Below, in pieces: positions 1 to 9,216 of a stretch of DNA of 64,000 nucleotides. Below the pieces are notes generated by a model. The model saw nothing but the letters and a program-made list of their open reading frames with translations, made no database searches and had not been told where the DNA came from. How positions within the stretch are numbered: the first letter of the stretch is position 1; the number at the start of each line of letters is the position of its first letter. Source of the stretch: Prochlorococcus sp. AG-418-M08 (GTDB lineage: Bacteria; Cyanobacteriota; Cyanobacteriia; PCC-6307; Cyanobiaceae); the NCBI GenBank assembly GCA_003213955.1, contig QCMG01000003.1:73769-137768 (forward strand), given 5' to 3'. The translations under genes and the position numbers were made by a program.

Positions 1-147
1 GGGATTTGCAAATCCAACCATTCCTCCGGAACTACTTACTCTTACAACTTCATAATTGGATTTTTCCAACTTTTTTTGAACAGAAATTGCAGTTTGAACA
101 GCTAGTTCTTTACCATCATTGACGATTAGTCCAGCTTTACGTACCAA
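1..147 (-). CDS. nadK: NAD kinase, N-terminal fragment (cut by window edge)
   Basis: Only the first 49 codons are inside the window. Read from 147 downward, the peptide begins [12 protein letters not shown] after a TTG start and runs through [14 protein letters not shown], which matches the N-terminus of the cyanobacterial NAD kinase (ppnK/nadK) that phosphorylates NAD to NADP. The TTG is chosen because an in-frame TAA lies four codons upstream and no ATG or GTG lies between. The catalytic GGDG motif would be outside the window. It lies downstream of pheS on the same strand. Identification rests on a short peptide from memory of the family, so it is likely but not certain. Confidence 0.7.
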   Translation of the reverse strand, partial: MVRKAGLIVNDGKELAVQTAISVQKKLEKSNYEVVRVSSSGGMVGFANP

Positions 148-220
148 TCGATAAATTTAAAAACTATAAATATTTTAAACTAAATTGATAAAGAAACCTA
201 ATTAAAAATAATTTATTAAA

Positions 221-1228
221 TTAAAACTGTTTTAAGAATCTTAGATCATTTGTGTAGAACCTTCTTATATCATCAATCTGATGTCTCACCATACAAAATC
301 TCTCCACACCTAATCCAGCTGCAAATCCAGTCCATTTTTCAGAATCAATTCCTAATTTTTCTAAAACTTTTGGGTCTACCATGCCACAACCCATTACTTC
401 TAACCATTTACCTTTCCATTGGACATCAACTTCTGCAGAGGGTTCAGTAAAGGGAAAATAACTGGCTCTAAATCTTACAGGAATATCTCCAAAGAAAGTT
501 TTTAGAAAAGTAAGTACAGTTCCTCTCAAATGACTAAAATTTATATCTTTATCGATACATAAAACCTCAACTTGATTGAAAACAGGAGAGTGAGTAGCAT
601 CCACAGCATCCCTCCTGTAAACTCTCCCTGGTGCGATAATTCTTACAGGAGGCGGATTATTTTCAAGATATCTAATCTGAACAGGTGATGTATGAGTTCT
701 TAGTAGACGATTTTCATCTAAGTAAAAAGTATCCTGCATGTCTCTTGCAGGATGATTTTTGGGTATATTCAGGGATTCAAAATTATAAAAATCACTTTCA
801 ATTTCTGGGCCTTTTTCAACTGAGTAACCTAGTCCGCAAAAAATATCTATTATCTCATCTTGAGTTGAAATTAAAGGGTGTTTATTACCAGGAGGGGTTC
901 CTGTGGAGGAAATAGTTACATCAATTTTTTCATCTTTAATCTTTTGATCTATAGCTTCACTTATAAGTTGATCTTTTCTTTCATTTATTAAGTCTTGCAA
1001 GTTTATCTTTATCAAGTTTGCCTTCTGACCAACAATAGGCCTATCAACAGATGATAGTTTACCCATGGTTTTTAATATTATTGATAATTCTCCTTTCTTT
1101 CCTAATAATGAGATTCTTAATTGGTCCAATTCAATATCACTATTAGCATTTTTGATATTTTCATTTGCCAAAAGAGAAAGATTATTTAATTTATCCTCTA
1201 TTTGTCTTAATGATTCAATTTGACTCAC
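221..1228 (-). CDS. pheS: Phenylalanine-tRNA ligase alpha subunit
   Basis: Catalytic subunit of the heterotetrameric (alpha2 beta2) class II synthetase that charges tRNA-Phe in the cytoplasm. The 335-residue length is normal. A coiled-coil tRNA-binding arm covers about residues 1-90. The aminoacylation core follows, with THTSPVQ at 178-184, class II motif 2 starting at GRVYRRD (201-207) and motif 3 GLGVER at 305-310. The ATG start at 1228 is good. It is divergent from surE across a 67-bp gap, so this gap must hold both promoters. The beta subunit pheT is not in the window. Confidence 0.97.
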   Translation of the reverse strand: MSQIESLRQIEDKLNNLSLLANENIKNANSDIELDQLRISLLGKKGELSIILKTMGKLSSVDRPIVGQKANLIKINLQDLINERKDQLISEAIDQKIKDEKIDVTISSTGTPPGNKHPLISTQDEIIDIFCGLGYSVEKGPEIESDFYNFESLNIPKNHPARDMQDTFYLDENRLLRTHTSPVQIRYLENNPPPVRIIAPGRVYRRDAVDATHSPVFNQVEVLCIDKDINFSHLRGTVLTFLKTFFGDIPVRFRASYFPFTEPSAEVDVQWKGKWLEVMGCGMVDPKVLEKLGIDSEKWTGFAAGLGVERFCMVRHQIDDIRRFYTNDLRFLKQF

Positions 1229-1295
1229 TGATATAGTAAAAATAAGTATAGTTTCATCTTACTTAAATATCGTCCATAATAGAATGTATTAACTA

Positions 1296-2105
1296 ATGGA
1301 AGCGTTAAATATTTTAATAAGTAATGATGATGGAGTTTTTGCTGAAGGGATAAGGGCATTAGCTAAATCCGCCTTAAAGAAAGGGCATAAAGTAACTGTA
1401 GTATGTCCTGACCAAGAGAGGTCAGCTACTGGACATGGGCTTACATTGCAGTCACCTTTGAGAGTTGAAAGAGCAGATGAATTATTTGAACCAGGTATTA
1501 AAGCTTGGGGTTGTTCAGGTACTCCTGCTGATTGTGTAAAATTAGCTCTATCAGAATTATTAGATAAAAAACCTGACTTGGTTCTTTCTGGTGTTAATCA
1601 TGGTCCAAATTTAGGAACAGATATTTTTTGTTCGGGAACAGTTGCAGCAGCAATGGAAGGCACTTTAGAAAATCTTCCATCTATGGCAATAAGTGTGGCA
1701 AGTTTTAAATGGAAGAACTTTGAATTCGCTAGTGAAATTGCTCTTAATATTGCAGAACAGTCAATAAAAGATAATTGGCCAAAGTCGCTTCTTTTAAACT
1801 TGAATATTCCTCCATGTGAGAAGCAAAAAATAAAAGAATTATCCTGGACAAGATTATCAATAAGAAAATATAAAAACCAATTTTCTAAAAGGGAAGATCC
1901 AAGAGGTGATGATTATTATTGGTTAGCTGGTGAGGCTGTTTTAGATCTCAAATCAAAAGGTTACGGACCCAAGAATTGGCCAAGTGACGTTTCTCAAATA
2001 CAAAAAAATAAAATATCTCTGACACCTGTAGAACCAGACTTGTTTTGGAGAGGTAGTTTAGATGAATTACCAAAAATCAATACTTCATTTATAAATGCTT
2101 CTTAA
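1296..2105 (+). CDS. surE: 5'/3'-nucleotidase SurE
   Basis: Metal-dependent nucleoside monophosphate phosphatase of the SurE family, 269 residues. The N-terminal metal-binding motif ISNDDG (residues 8-13) and the [10 protein letters not shown] segment (around residue 98) followed by the FCSGTVAAA loop are all present, as expected for an active enzyme. Its last 21 bp overlap the 3' end of the convergent DUF3611 gene. SurE is usually linked to stress survival and nucleotide salvage. The divergent arrangement with pheS is seen in related picocyanobacteria to my knowledge. Confidence 0.95.
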   Translation: MEALNILISNDDGVFAEGIRALAKSALKKGHKVTVVCPDQERSATGHGLTLQSPLRVERADELFEPGIKAWGCSGTPADCVKLALSELLDKKPDLVLSGVNHGPNLGTDIFCSGTVAAAMEGTLENLPSMAISVASFKWKNFEFASEIALNIAEQSIKDNWPKSLLLNLNIPPCEKQKIKELSWTRLSIRKYKNQFSKREDPRGDDYYWLAGEAVLDLKSKGYGPKNWPSDVSQIQKNKISLTPVEPDLFWRGSLDELPKINTSFINAS

Positions 2106-2618
2106 CAACCATAAAGAAAAGCAAAGTCCAAAGAAATGAGCAGCGATAACTTGTGTATTACTTAGTACTGATAAAATTTCGAGACCAGTAATAGGAATAT
2201 CAGATGACGCTGTAATAAGTTGACCAGTAGTTTGGGAGGATGCCTGAATAAAAAGTGCGCCCATAAGTGCTTGATATCCAATTAGACCAAATAATATTCC
2301 CAATAAATCATTTACTAACCCTCTTTTTATTAATTTGCCTGTTTGCCCTCTGGAAGGTCTAGCATTACTTGCAATTGCTCTTCCAGTTCTGACTATTAAC
2401 CAACCTTGCCAAAGACTAAAAAGTAGTAAAATTAAAGATATTGTTGTTAGTGATAGCCCAGGAGTCAAACTTAGCTGGCCCTCGCTATTGTTTACAACAT
2501 TTGAAAAAAGCAAAACGGCTGTAACTACAACACCTAAAATAGATTGAATCCAAAAGCGTATCCAGCCAATGCGCCTCATTCCAAATGAAAGCAACTGAAA
2601 ATCAATTTTGTCAGACAT
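2085..2618 (-). CDS. DUF3611 (Tic21/PIC1-like) membrane protein
   Basis: A 177-residue integral membrane protein with about four hydrophobic helices (roughly residues 22-42, 57-76, 105-126 and 155-173). The sequence style ([11 protein letters not shown] near the N-terminus, [22 protein letters not shown] in two blocks) fits the DUF3611 family, whose plant members are the chloroplast envelope protein Tic21/PIC1, implicated in protein import or iron permease activity. Function in cyanobacteria is not settled, with iron homeostasis proposed. The gene stands alone on this strand and overlaps the surE stop. Confidence 0.75.
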   Translation of the reverse strand: MSDKIDFQLLSFGMRRIGWIRFWIQSILGVVVTAVLLFSNVVNNSEGQLSLTPGLSLTTISLILLLFSLWQGWLIVRTGRAIASNARPSRGQTGKLIKRGLVNDLLGILFGLIGYQALMGALFIQASSQTTGQLITASSDIPITGLEILSVLSNTQVIAAHFFGLCFSLWLLRSIYK

Positions 2619-2686
2619 TCATTTGATTGAATAAACTATGATCTATTCAAATTTGCCATCAAAATCATAAAATTGCACGTTATATT

Positions 2687-3610
2687 GTGATCTCTTTAAT
2701 ATCACCTTCAGAAGTTAAGAATCCTACCTCAATAGCTATTGGTAGTTTTGATGGTCTACATGCTGGTCATAGAAAATTAATTGAAAGTGTTGTTAAAGAA
2801 AATGACTTCACACCAACAATTGCGAGCTTCTGGCCTCATCCAAGAGAAATATTATATGGGGAAACCCGTCTTAGGCTTGATCTCCCAGAAGAAAAACTTC
2901 CTATCCTTGAAGATCTTGGGATTGAACAATTAGTACTAATTCCCTTTGATGAGAAACTCTCTAAATTAAGTGCGGAGAATTTTATAAAAGATATTTTGCT
3001 AAACCAATTACAAGCAAAGAGTATTTCTGTAGGTGCTAATTTTAGATTTGGTTTTAAAAGAAGGGGAGATATTAATACAATAAAGCTTGCTACTAAAGAT
3101 ATGGATATAAAACTAAAAATAATTTCAATTCTAAAAGATAATGAAGGAAGGATTAGCAGCAGCAGAGTTAGAGATTTGTTACAAAACAGTGATCTAAAAA
3201 ATGCTTTTAAAATACTTAAGAGGCCATACAATTTTACTGGTAAAGTTGTTGAAGGAAAAGGAATTGGTAAAAGCCTTGGATTCCCTACAGCAAATCTTGA
3301 AATAGATAGAAGAAAAATTTTGCCCGGTACAGGAGTCTATGCTGCATGGACTACCATAAATAATTCTCCGGATAAAATCGCTTCTGTTATGAACATTGGT
3401 CTTCAACCAACTATTGATCCACTCTTGCCATCAGCCGTTGAAGTTCATTTAATTAATAAAGAAGTTGATCTATATGGTTTGGATTTGTCAGTAGAACCTA
3501 TTGAGAAGCTAAGATCGCAAATCAAATTTCAGAATACTGATCAATTATCTAATCAAATTAGAAAAGATAAAGAAATTGCTTTAAAAATTCTTAATAAATT
3601 CTATAAATAA
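2687..3610 (+). CDS. ribF: Bifunctional riboflavin kinase / FAD synthetase
   Basis: Makes FMN from riboflavin and FAD from FMN. The N-terminal FAD synthetase (nucleotidyltransferase) domain shows GSFDGLHAGHRK at 19-30 and the SSSRVR motif around 157-162; the C-terminal flavokinase domain shows GKSLGFPTANLEID at 194-207. The length, 307 residues, is typical. The start is GTG at 2687; there is no earlier ATG in frame close by. It lies 8 bp upstream of thiE, so ribF, thiE and thiS look like a cofactor operon. Confidence 0.95.
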   Translation: MISLISPSEVKNPTSIAIGSFDGLHAGHRKLIESVVKENDFTPTIASFWPHPREILYGETRLRLDLPEEKLPILEDLGIEQLVLIPFDEKLSKLSAENFIKDILLNQLQAKSISVGANFRFGFKRRGDINTIKLATKDMDIKLKIISILKDNEGRISSSRVRDLLQNSDLKNAFKILKRPYNFTGKVVEGKGIGKSLGFPTANLEIDRRKILPGTGVYAAWTTINNSPDKIASVMNIGLQPTIDPLLPSAVEVHLINKEVDLYGLDLSVEPIEKLRSQIKFQNTDQLSNQIRKDKEIALKILNKFYK

Positions 3611-3618
3611 TTTAAAAG

Positions 3619-4674
3619 ATGGAAAACTCAAAAATAATCCAACCGGAAGATTTACGTATATCACAAATAATTGATGCTAATTTAGATAGAGCAAGAGAAG
3701 GTTTAAGAGTCTTAGAAGACTGGGCTAGATTTGGACTGGGTAAAGAAGATATAGTTATAAAAATAAAAAATTTTAGACAAATATTAGGTAGAAATCACTT
3801 AGAAATTTATAAAATTTCAAGAAATCATATTGAAGATAAATGCAAAGGTTTATCTCATGTTGAACAAACTAAAATAAAAAGTTCCTCTAAAATTATTAGT
3901 TCTAATTCTGCAAGGGTTCAAGAAGCTCTTAGAGTTATTGAAGAATTTTCAAGGAATCATAACTATAAGCTTTCCAAAATAGCTTCGGAAATTAGATATG
4001 AAATTTATAGTTTGGAAATTGAATTGATAAATTTTAGTAATCGAGAAAGATCCTTATCAATAATAAGAAAAAATAATTTATATTTGATAACTGATAATCG
4101 AGAAAACTTATTAGAAATAATTGAAAGAACTTTGTTAGGAGGAGTAAAAATTATTCAGCACAGATTTAAGGATGGGAAGGATAAAGATAATCTCAAAAAG
4201 GCAATAGCAATAAACTACCTTTGTAAAAAATATAATTCTTTATTCATTGTTAATGACAGAGTTGATATTGCACTAGCATCAAATGCAGATGGTGTTCATC
4301 TTGGGCAAGACGACATCGATATAAAGACGGCAAGAAAATTACTAGGTAACTCAAAAATCATAGGAGTTTCAGCAAATAATTCAACCGACATTGATAACGC
4401 TAAAAAAAATGGATGTGATTACATTGGAGTTGGGCCGGTTTTTCAAACCTTAACGAAGAAAAATAAAGAACCTCTAGGAGTAGAAATGATTAAGGATTTA
4501 ACAAAAGATATAAACATTCCTTGGTTCGCAATTGGAGGTATTAATAAAGTAAATATTTCCTCTCTTAAAAAGAATGGAATTGATAAAGTTGCGGTTGCTT
4601 CTGGGTTATTAAATTCAAAAGATCCGAAAGAAGACGCTATTATTATTTTAAAAGAATTATCTTATGAAAATTAA
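3619..4674 (+). CDS. thiE: Thiamine-phosphate synthase with N-terminal ThiD2-type domain
   Basis: Couples the thiazole and pyrimidine moieties of thiamine. At 351 residues it is much longer than E. coli ThiE (about 210). Residues 1-145 form a helical domain with ISQIIDANLDRAREGLRVLE, the extra domain typical of cyanobacterial ThiE and related to the ThiD2 family. Residues 150-345 are the TIM-barrel synthase, with QHRFKDG (around 180), VNDRVDIALASNADGVHLGQDD and the glycine-rich phosphate loops near the end (AIGGINK, VAVASGLL). It overlaps thiS by 11 bp, indicating translational coupling. Confidence 0.95.
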   Translation: MENSKIIQPEDLRISQIIDANLDRAREGLRVLEDWARFGLGKEDIVIKIKNFRQILGRNHLEIYKISRNHIEDKCKGLSHVEQTKIKSSSKIISSNSARVQEALRVIEEFSRNHNYKLSKIASEIRYEIYSLEIELINFSNRERSLSIIRKNNLYLITDNRENLLEIIERTLLGGVKIIQHRFKDGKDKDNLKKAIAINYLCKKYNSLFIVNDRVDIALASNADGVHLGQDDIDIKTARKLLGNSKIIGVSANNSTDIDNAKKNGCDYIGVGPVFQTLTKKNKEPLGVEMIKDLTKDINIPWFAIGGINKVNISSLKKNGIDKVAVASGLLNSKDPKEDAIIILKELSYEN

Positions 4675-4873
4675 AGTTAATGGCAAGGAAAAAAATATAG
4701 AACTAGAAAATGAAAAGGTTCTACTTTCAAGCACATTAAAGTTATTAGGATATAGTCAAAATAATGTAGTTGTTGAATTGAATAGCATAATTATTAATTC
4801 AACAAAATGGGAGAATGAAATACTTAAAGAAGGAGATAAATTAGAAATTGTCTCAATTGTTGGAGGGGGATAA
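4664..4873 (+). CDS. thiS: Sulfur carrier protein ThiS
   Basis: A 69-residue ubiquitin-fold protein that ends in VGGG. The terminal Gly-Gly is adenylated and thiocarboxylated to deliver sulfur for thiazole synthesis by ThiG. The N-terminal segment MKIKVNGKEKNIE and the length match the family. Its ATG lies inside the end of thiE, so the two are coupled. The thiazole synthase ThiG is not in the window. Confidence 0.93.
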   Translation: MKIKVNGKEKNIELENEKVLLSSTLKLLGYSQNNVVVELNSIIINSTKWENEILKEGDKLEIVSIVGGG

Positions 4874-4985
4874 TTAATTAAATAGTAGAAATCCAATAAT
4901 CTTCATATTTTTTTAACTTTAACCTTGAAACAATAACCCAATTTTTAGATTTTTCATTTTATATTCTTAATACTTAAACCATAAA

Positions 4986-5153
4986 ATGACAGAAAAATCG
5001 AATCAAAATTCAAGGTCTTTGAAATGGGAGTCAAATGGTGAACTGGCTCAAAAAGATTTATCAGAACTAATAGAAAGGTTAAAAAATGTAGAAAATGAAG
5101 ACACTTCTTCAGAATTGTCTAGATTAGGTACCAAATCGAACATAATAAATTAA
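4986..5153 (+). CDS. Small hypothetical protein, 55 aa
   Basis: An ORF of 55 codons starting at ATG 4986 and ending TAA 5151-5153. The product begins MTEKSNQNSRSLKWESNGEL and is polar, with a likely amphipathic helix over QKDLSELIERLKNVEN. It has no signal peptide or membrane segment. Codon choice (A/T third positions) matches real genes here. Picocyanobacteria often carry such tiny conserved ORFs, but I do not recognise a family. It sits in the otherwise empty stretch between thiS and the larB homologue. Confidence 0.5.
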   Translation: MTEKSNQNSRSLKWESNGELAQKDLSELIERLKNVENEDTSSELSRLGTKSNIIN

Positions 5154-5220
5154 ATTTGTTACTCAGACCTTGATTTTAAAAAATTTTATATCAAATTATA
5201 ATTACTGCTTATAAAAATAA

Positions 5221-5352
5221 ATGCCTAGAAGATACCCTGAATGGGTTAACACTGAAGTTGTTTTAAAAGCTATAAAAATGCGTGAAGAAGGAAGCCTTTC
5301 CAAACAACTCAATTTATGGATAGAAAATCTATTAGAAATCGAAAAAAAATAA
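5221..5352 (+). CDS. Small hypothetical protein, 43 aa
   Basis: ATG at 5221 to TAA at 5350-5352, 43 residues, starting MPRRYPEWVNTEVVLKAIKM and ending in basic residues. It is predicted largely helical with pattern EGSLSKQLNLWIENLLEIEKK split as two short blocks, and could be a small adaptor or nucleic-acid-associated peptide. It is convergent with the larB homologue, 8 bp away. Codon bias is normal for the genome. I believe similar tiny proteins occur in other Prochlorococcus, but the function is unknown. Confidence 0.5.
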   Translation: MPRRYPEWVNTEVVLKAIKMREEGSLSKQLNLWIENLLEIEKK

Positions 5353-5360
5353 TTAACCTT

Positions 5361-6017
5361 CTAGGAGATACTTTTTATAATTCTCATCGCAGCCATTGCT
5401 GCTCCATAACCATTATCTATATTCATAACAGCTATCCCAGGAGCACAACTTGATAACATACTTTTTAAAGCAGCTTCACCATTTTTACTCACCCCATATC
5501 CCACTGATACTGGTACTGCAATAATAGGTTGCGGTAATAATCCTCCAATAACAGTTGCTAGAGCTCCTTCCATTCCTGCACAGACTATAAGAACATCAAA
5601 TTTATTAATTTCTTCTATCTCGCTTAATAATCGATGAAGCCCTGCTACCCCAACGTCTATAAAAGTCTGGCAACTAATCCCGTAGATTTCTAAAGCTAAT
5701 TTTGCTTCAAGAGTCACAGATAAATCACTAGATCCTCCTGCAACTATCGCAACTTTTTTTTTAACTATTAATTTTTTAAGACTTTCTCCAATTATTAGAC
5801 AATTAGCGTCTTCATAGAATCTTGCCTCTGGATATATTTCTAATAAACTGTTAGCTTTATCTTTATTAATACGAGTAATAAAAACAACTTCTTTTTTATC
5901 TAGAACTTTTTGAGAAACTCTCTTTAATTGATCAATACTTTTATCTTCTCCCCAAATGGCCTCAATTAGTCCAATTCTCTCTCTTCTTTCAAAATCAAAT
6001 CGAATGTCTAAATTCAT
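5361..6017 (-). CDS. larB: LarB / CpmA-like AIR-carboxylase-family protein
   Basis: A 218-residue protein of the PurE-like fold. The C-terminal half carries VAGGSSDLSVTLEA (around 93-106), IDVGVAGLHR and VCAGMEGALATVIGGLL, typical of the family that includes LarB, the nicotinic acid adenine dinucleotide carboxylase/hydrolase of nickel-pincer cofactor synthesis. Cyanobacterial members were first described as circadian phase modifier CpmA. LarC and LarE are not visible in the window, so whether the pincer cofactor is made is open. The ATG overlaps the stop of the upstream gene by 4 bp (ATGA). Confidence 0.85.
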   Translation of the reverse strand: MNLDIRFDFERRERIGLIEAIWGEDKSIDQLKRVSQKVLDKKEVVFITRINKDKANSLLEIYPEARFYEDANCLIIGESLKKLIVKKKVAIVAGGSSDLSVTLEAKLALEIYGISCQTFIDVGVAGLHRLLSEIEEINKFDVLIVCAGMEGALATVIGGLLPQPIIAVPVSVGYGVSKNGEAALKSMLSSCAPGIAVMNIDNGYGAAMAAMRIIKSIS

Positions 6018-6460
6018 ACTTGTTCAATTAACTCTCCCTCATAAATAAGTTTAAAAGGATTTTCATTCAAACTTAAAGCAGTTTTGACATTTTCTTCAAA
6101 TTCTTCTTGAATTTCATAAACTTCCTCAATTGATATACTTTTCCACAATCTTTTATTTTTCCAATCAACCAAAATTAAGCCTTCTTCTTTTTCTTTATCC
6201 CAAAATATTTTTCTTCCCAAGTAACCATCTTGAATAGATAACCAAGGCTCCCAAACTTCTTTTTCAGCTTTTAACCATACGTCTTTAAACTTTGAAGGAA
6301 TTTCAAGTCTCAATTGTTCTGTAACAAGTTCAGCTTGATATTTGTCCATAGGAAGAGCGTTAATAATTTGAGAATTACTTTGAAAAAGGAAAACGAATAA
6401 ACATATTAAAAATAAAGAAAAGTTTTGTATCTTGTTTTTAATCTTTAAATTGATTTTCAT
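6014..6460 (-). CDS. Conserved secreted/membrane-anchored protein (TIGR03792-like)
   Basis: 148 residues. The N-terminus has lysines followed by a strong hydrophobic core ([14 protein letters not shown], residues 14-27), a signal peptide or anchor, with an ALP boundary near 35-37. The mature part is acidic and tryptophan-rich ([24 protein letters not shown]). I associate this with a cyanobacterial family of unknown function (TIGR03792), from memory only. It overlaps trmD-ispF and the larB homologue by 4 bp on each side (ATGA junctions), so all three are probably translated from one mRNA. Confidence 0.7.
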   Translation of the reverse strand: MKINLKIKNKIQNFSLFLICLFVFLFQSNSQIINALPMDKYQAELVTEQLRLEIPSKFKDVWLKAEKEVWEPWLSIQDGYLGRKIFWDKEKEEGLILVDWKNKRLWKSISIEEVYEIQEEFEENVKTALSLNENPFKLIYEGELIEQV

Positions 6461-7680
6461 TCTTTTTTCTCAAGTAATACTACAGATTGACAACTTATCC
6501 CTTCCTCTCTGCCCTCAGGTCCTAATTTTTCGTTTGTGGTCGCCTTGATTCCTATTAAACTATCATCGATTTCTAAAGTATTAGAAATATTATTTTTCAT
6601 TAATTCCACATGAGGTTTGATTTTTGGTCTTTCAGCCACGATAACACTATCAATATTATTGACTTCCCAACCTTTCTTTCTAATTAATTCAATAACTTTA
6701 GTTAACAAAAATAAGCTATCAGCATTTTTCCATTTTTGATCAGTTGGAGGAAAATATTTTCCAATATCGCCAAGAGATAGAGCTCCTAATAATGCATCCA
6801 TTATTGAGTGGCTGAGAACGTCAGCATCACTATGACCATCAAGTCCCAAATTTTCAGGATGATGCAATTTAACTCCACCAATTATTAAGTTTCTACCCTT
6901 TACTAATCTATGGATATCATATCCATTACCTATACGAAATTTCATCATTTCATTTGAGTCTTTATTTATTCTCTTACTTTTTGGTGCTTTTTTATAGTCT
7001 TTATTAGAAATCAAGTCATTTCTTCTATCCAATGTTCTTTCTAACATTTTTTGCTTTCGCCATAATTTAATCTCTTCATGATTACCACTAACCAAAATAT
7101 CTGGTACTTTCATTTCCTTAAAATTTAGAGGTCTTGTGTAATGAGGATATTCCAACAAAGAAGAATTATGACTTTCATCAATTAAAGACCCTGGGTCTCC
7201 AAGGGTTCCTGGCAATAATCTTGTCAAGCCATTTATTATTGAAATAGCTGGAATTTCACCGCCTGAAAGAACATAGTCACCAATAGAGACCTCTTCATCA
7301 GCCAAGTATCTAACCCTTTCATCAAAGCCTTCATATTGTCCGCATATTATTATCAATTGATCCAAAGAAGACCATCTTAAAAGATCCTTCTGCTTCAACA
7401 CTTTTCCTTGTGGAGTCATTAAAAGAGTTCTACTTTTAGGTAATTTATCGATTGATTCATGAGCCTTATAAATTGGCTCTGGTTTTAAAACCATCCCTGA
7501 ACCTCCTCCATATGGCTTATCGTCTACTTGCCTATAGGAGCCTTCTCCGTATTCTCTTAAATCGTATAAATTTAAATTAATCAGATTTTTCTTAAGAGCT
7601 CTTGTGATAATACCTAAATTATTTATTAATTCAAAAGCTTTAGGAAATAAAGTAATCACATCAAAGTTTATATTACTCAT
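6457..7680 (-). CDS. trmD-ispF: TrmD-IspF joined reading frame: tRNA m1G37 methyltransferase / MECDP synthase
   Basis: One uninterrupted frame of 407 codons encodes two unrelated enzymes. Residues 1-224 are TrmD, which methylates G37 of tRNA, with [10 protein letters not shown] at 114-123 and [11 protein letters not shown] at 132-142 forming the knotted SAM site. Residues 225-244 are a Lys/Asn-rich linker. Residues 246-407 are a full-length IspF (2-C-methyl-D-erythritol 2,4-cyclodiphosphate synthase of the MEP isoprenoid pathway), with metal-site motifs GYDIHR at 253-258 and HSDADVLSH at 283-291. Two consecutive ATG codons (6948 and 6945) begin the IspF part, so internal initiation could also yield free IspF. 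The start abuts the era stop directly. Confidence 0.9.
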   Translation of the reverse strand: MSNINFDVITLFPKAFELINNLGIITRALKKNLINLNLYDLREYGEGSYRQVDDKPYGGGSGMVLKPEPIYKAHESIDKLPKSRTLLMTPQGKVLKQKDLLRWSSLDQLIIICGQYEGFDERVRYLADEEVSIGDYVLSGGEIPAISIINGLTRLLPGTLGDPGSLIDESHNSSLLEYPHYTRPLNFKEMKVPDILVSGNHEEIKLWRKQKMLERTLDRRNDLISNKDYKKAPKSKRINKDSNEMMKFRIGNGYDIHRLVKGRNLIIGGVKLHHPENLGLDGHSDADVLSHSIMDALLGALSLGDIGKYFPPTDQKWKNADSLFLLTKVIELIRKKGWEVNNIDSVIVAERPKIKPHVELMKNNISNTLEIDDSLIGIKATTNEKLGPEGREEGISCQSVVLLEKKE

Positions 7681-8592
7681 TTAAAAATCCCCCTCATAAC
7701 CAAGCTCTATTAACTTAGATTCTTTTTTTCTCCAATTTGGTATAACTTTGACAAATAATTCAAGATGTACATTACCATTTACCAGTTTCTTCATATTTGA
7801 TCTTGCTGTCTGTCCAATAGTTTTCAACATAGAACCTTTCTTACCAATTAAAATTGCCTTTTGACTTGTTCTCTCAACAATAATAGTTGCTAAAATAGCT
7901 GTAAAAATTTTTCCATTATTTCTTTTTATTTCCTTGATTTTTTCAATTTTAACAGCCACACTATGTGGTACTTCCTCCCTTGTATTTATTAATACCTGCT
8001 CTCTAACTAAGTCCGATAACAAATTATCTAATGGTTGGTCACATATTGTATCTTCCTCATAAAGCATTGGTCCTTTTGGAAGAAAATTTAATATTATATC
8101 AACCAATTTAGAACATCCATCGCCTTCAGTAGCACTAACAGTTTGAAAACTTTTACTAGTTCTAAAAACTTTCTTATATTGATCTAAACGGAGATTCTTG
8201 AATGCTTTATTTACTAAATCCCATTTATTTAATACAACAATAAATTCAGTTTTACTGGCAACTAAAAAATCTTTTAAATATTCATCACCTCTTCCAGGCT
8301 CAACACTTGAATCAATAACTAAAATTACAACATCTACTCCATTTATTGCTGATTTAGCATTTTTTACAAGTATTTCCCCTAGTAGATGATGAGGTTTATG
8401 AACTCCTGGAGTATCAACAAAAATTATTTGTCCAATTTTTGTAGTAAGTATTCCTTTTAATTTATTTCTAGTCGTTTGGGCCACTGGAGAAGTAATCGTT
8501 ATTTTTTCTCCCACTAACTTGTTTATTAAGGTAGATTTCCCAACATTTGGTCTCCCAAGCAAAGTTACAAAACCAGATTTATAATTATCCAA
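7681..8592 (-). CDS. era: GTPase Era
   Basis: Ribosome-assembly GTPase that binds the 3' end of 16S rRNA, 303 residues. G1 is GRPNVGKST (13-21), G3 is DTPG followed by VHKPHH, and G4 is NKWD, a common variant of NKxD. The C-terminal KH domain includes ILIGKKGSMLKTIG. The start is TTG at 8592, since no ATG or GTG precedes the P-loop at the usual distance. The stop abuts the trmD start with no spacer, so era heads the era, trmD-ispF, secreted protein, larB gene string. Confidence 0.96.
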   Translation of the reverse strand: MDNYKSGFVTLLGRPNVGKSTLINKLVGEKITITSPVAQTTRNKLKGILTTKIGQIIFVDTPGVHKPHHLLGEILVKNAKSAINGVDVVILVIDSSVEPGRGDEYLKDFLVASKTEFIVVLNKWDLVNKAFKNLRLDQYKKVFRTSKSFQTVSATEGDGCSKLVDIILNFLPKGPMLYEEDTICDQPLDNLLSDLVREQVLINTREEVPHSVAVKIEKIKEIKRNNGKIFTAILATIIVERTSQKAILIGKKGSMLKTIGQTARSNMKKLVNGNVHLELFVKVIPNWRKKESKLIELGYEGDF

Positions 8593-8631
8593 TAGACTTT
8601 TAAACTATCCATAATAAAATTCTGATTGAAA

Positions 8632-9159
8632 ATGGAAAAAAAAACCATAAATTTAAAAGAAACTTCTTTTACCCAAGCTATAAACATATCAGCTCAATGG
8701 TGTAGAGAGTGGGAAGAGGAACTTTTAAGTGAAGAAGTTTTAGCGGATAGAGTTGCAGAACTAATAAAAACAAAAAATGGATTAAGAGGGTTTTTTGCAT
8801 ATGCATTGTCTGATCGAGATTGTTTTTTATTAGATAAACTCCCTTTTTCACTTGTTTTCAAACTTCAAGAAGTCGGAATAAGTGTAGTCGAATTAGTAGT
8901 TAAAAATCTGATTATGAGTTCTGCACAGATTGTTGTTCACGATAGAGAAAATAATCTTGAATATAAATCAAATTCTGAAAATATATCTGCGCGGTGCAAA
9001 GGTATTTTAAGATTATTAGATACTAAGCTAGTTACAAAAACAATTAATCGAATAATGAATAATTTAGACAATCTTGGTAATAGCTTAGATAATTCAAGAA
9101 AATATGATGATAGGCAAAAGGAATTTATAAAAAGCCAAATCTTCGATATCGCTCAATAA
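8632..9159 (+). CDS. Conserved hypothetical cyanobacterial protein, 175 aa
   Basis: I choose the ATG at 8632 rather than the in-frame TTG at 8626. The product is soluble and mixed alpha/beta, with a WCREWEEELLSEEVLADRVAEL helix (in two halves), a GLRGFFAYALSD segment, and IVVHDRENN before a variable Asn-rich tail. It has no signal peptide or membrane span. It is divergent from era across only about 40 bp. I do not recognise the family, and the compact conserved-looking body suggests a core cyanobacterial gene. Confidence 0.75.
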   Translation: MEKKTINLKETSFTQAINISAQWCREWEEELLSEEVLADRVAELIKTKNGLRGFFAYALSDRDCFLLDKLPFSLVFKLQEVGISVVELVVKNLIMSSAQIVVHDRENNLEYKSNSENISARCKGILRLLDTKLVTKTINRIMNNLDNLGNSLDNSRKYDDRQKEFIKSQIFDIAQ

Positions 9160-9184
9160 AAAAAGCGTAGATTAAATCCACGCT
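9157..9184 (-). terminator. Intrinsic terminator of the BI-1 family gene
   Basis: On the minus strand AGCGT (9184-9180) pairs with ACGCT (9168-9164), with an inner GAT/ATC pair set and a TAA-type loop, followed by a run of seven T. This is a hairpin plus U tract just past the stop of the minus-strand gene at 9217. It may also stop the plus-strand gene ending at 9159, but on that strand no U run follows. Confidence 0.75.
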
Positions 9185-9216
9185 CTTGAAAATAAATAAA
9201 TTAATTTATATATTTA

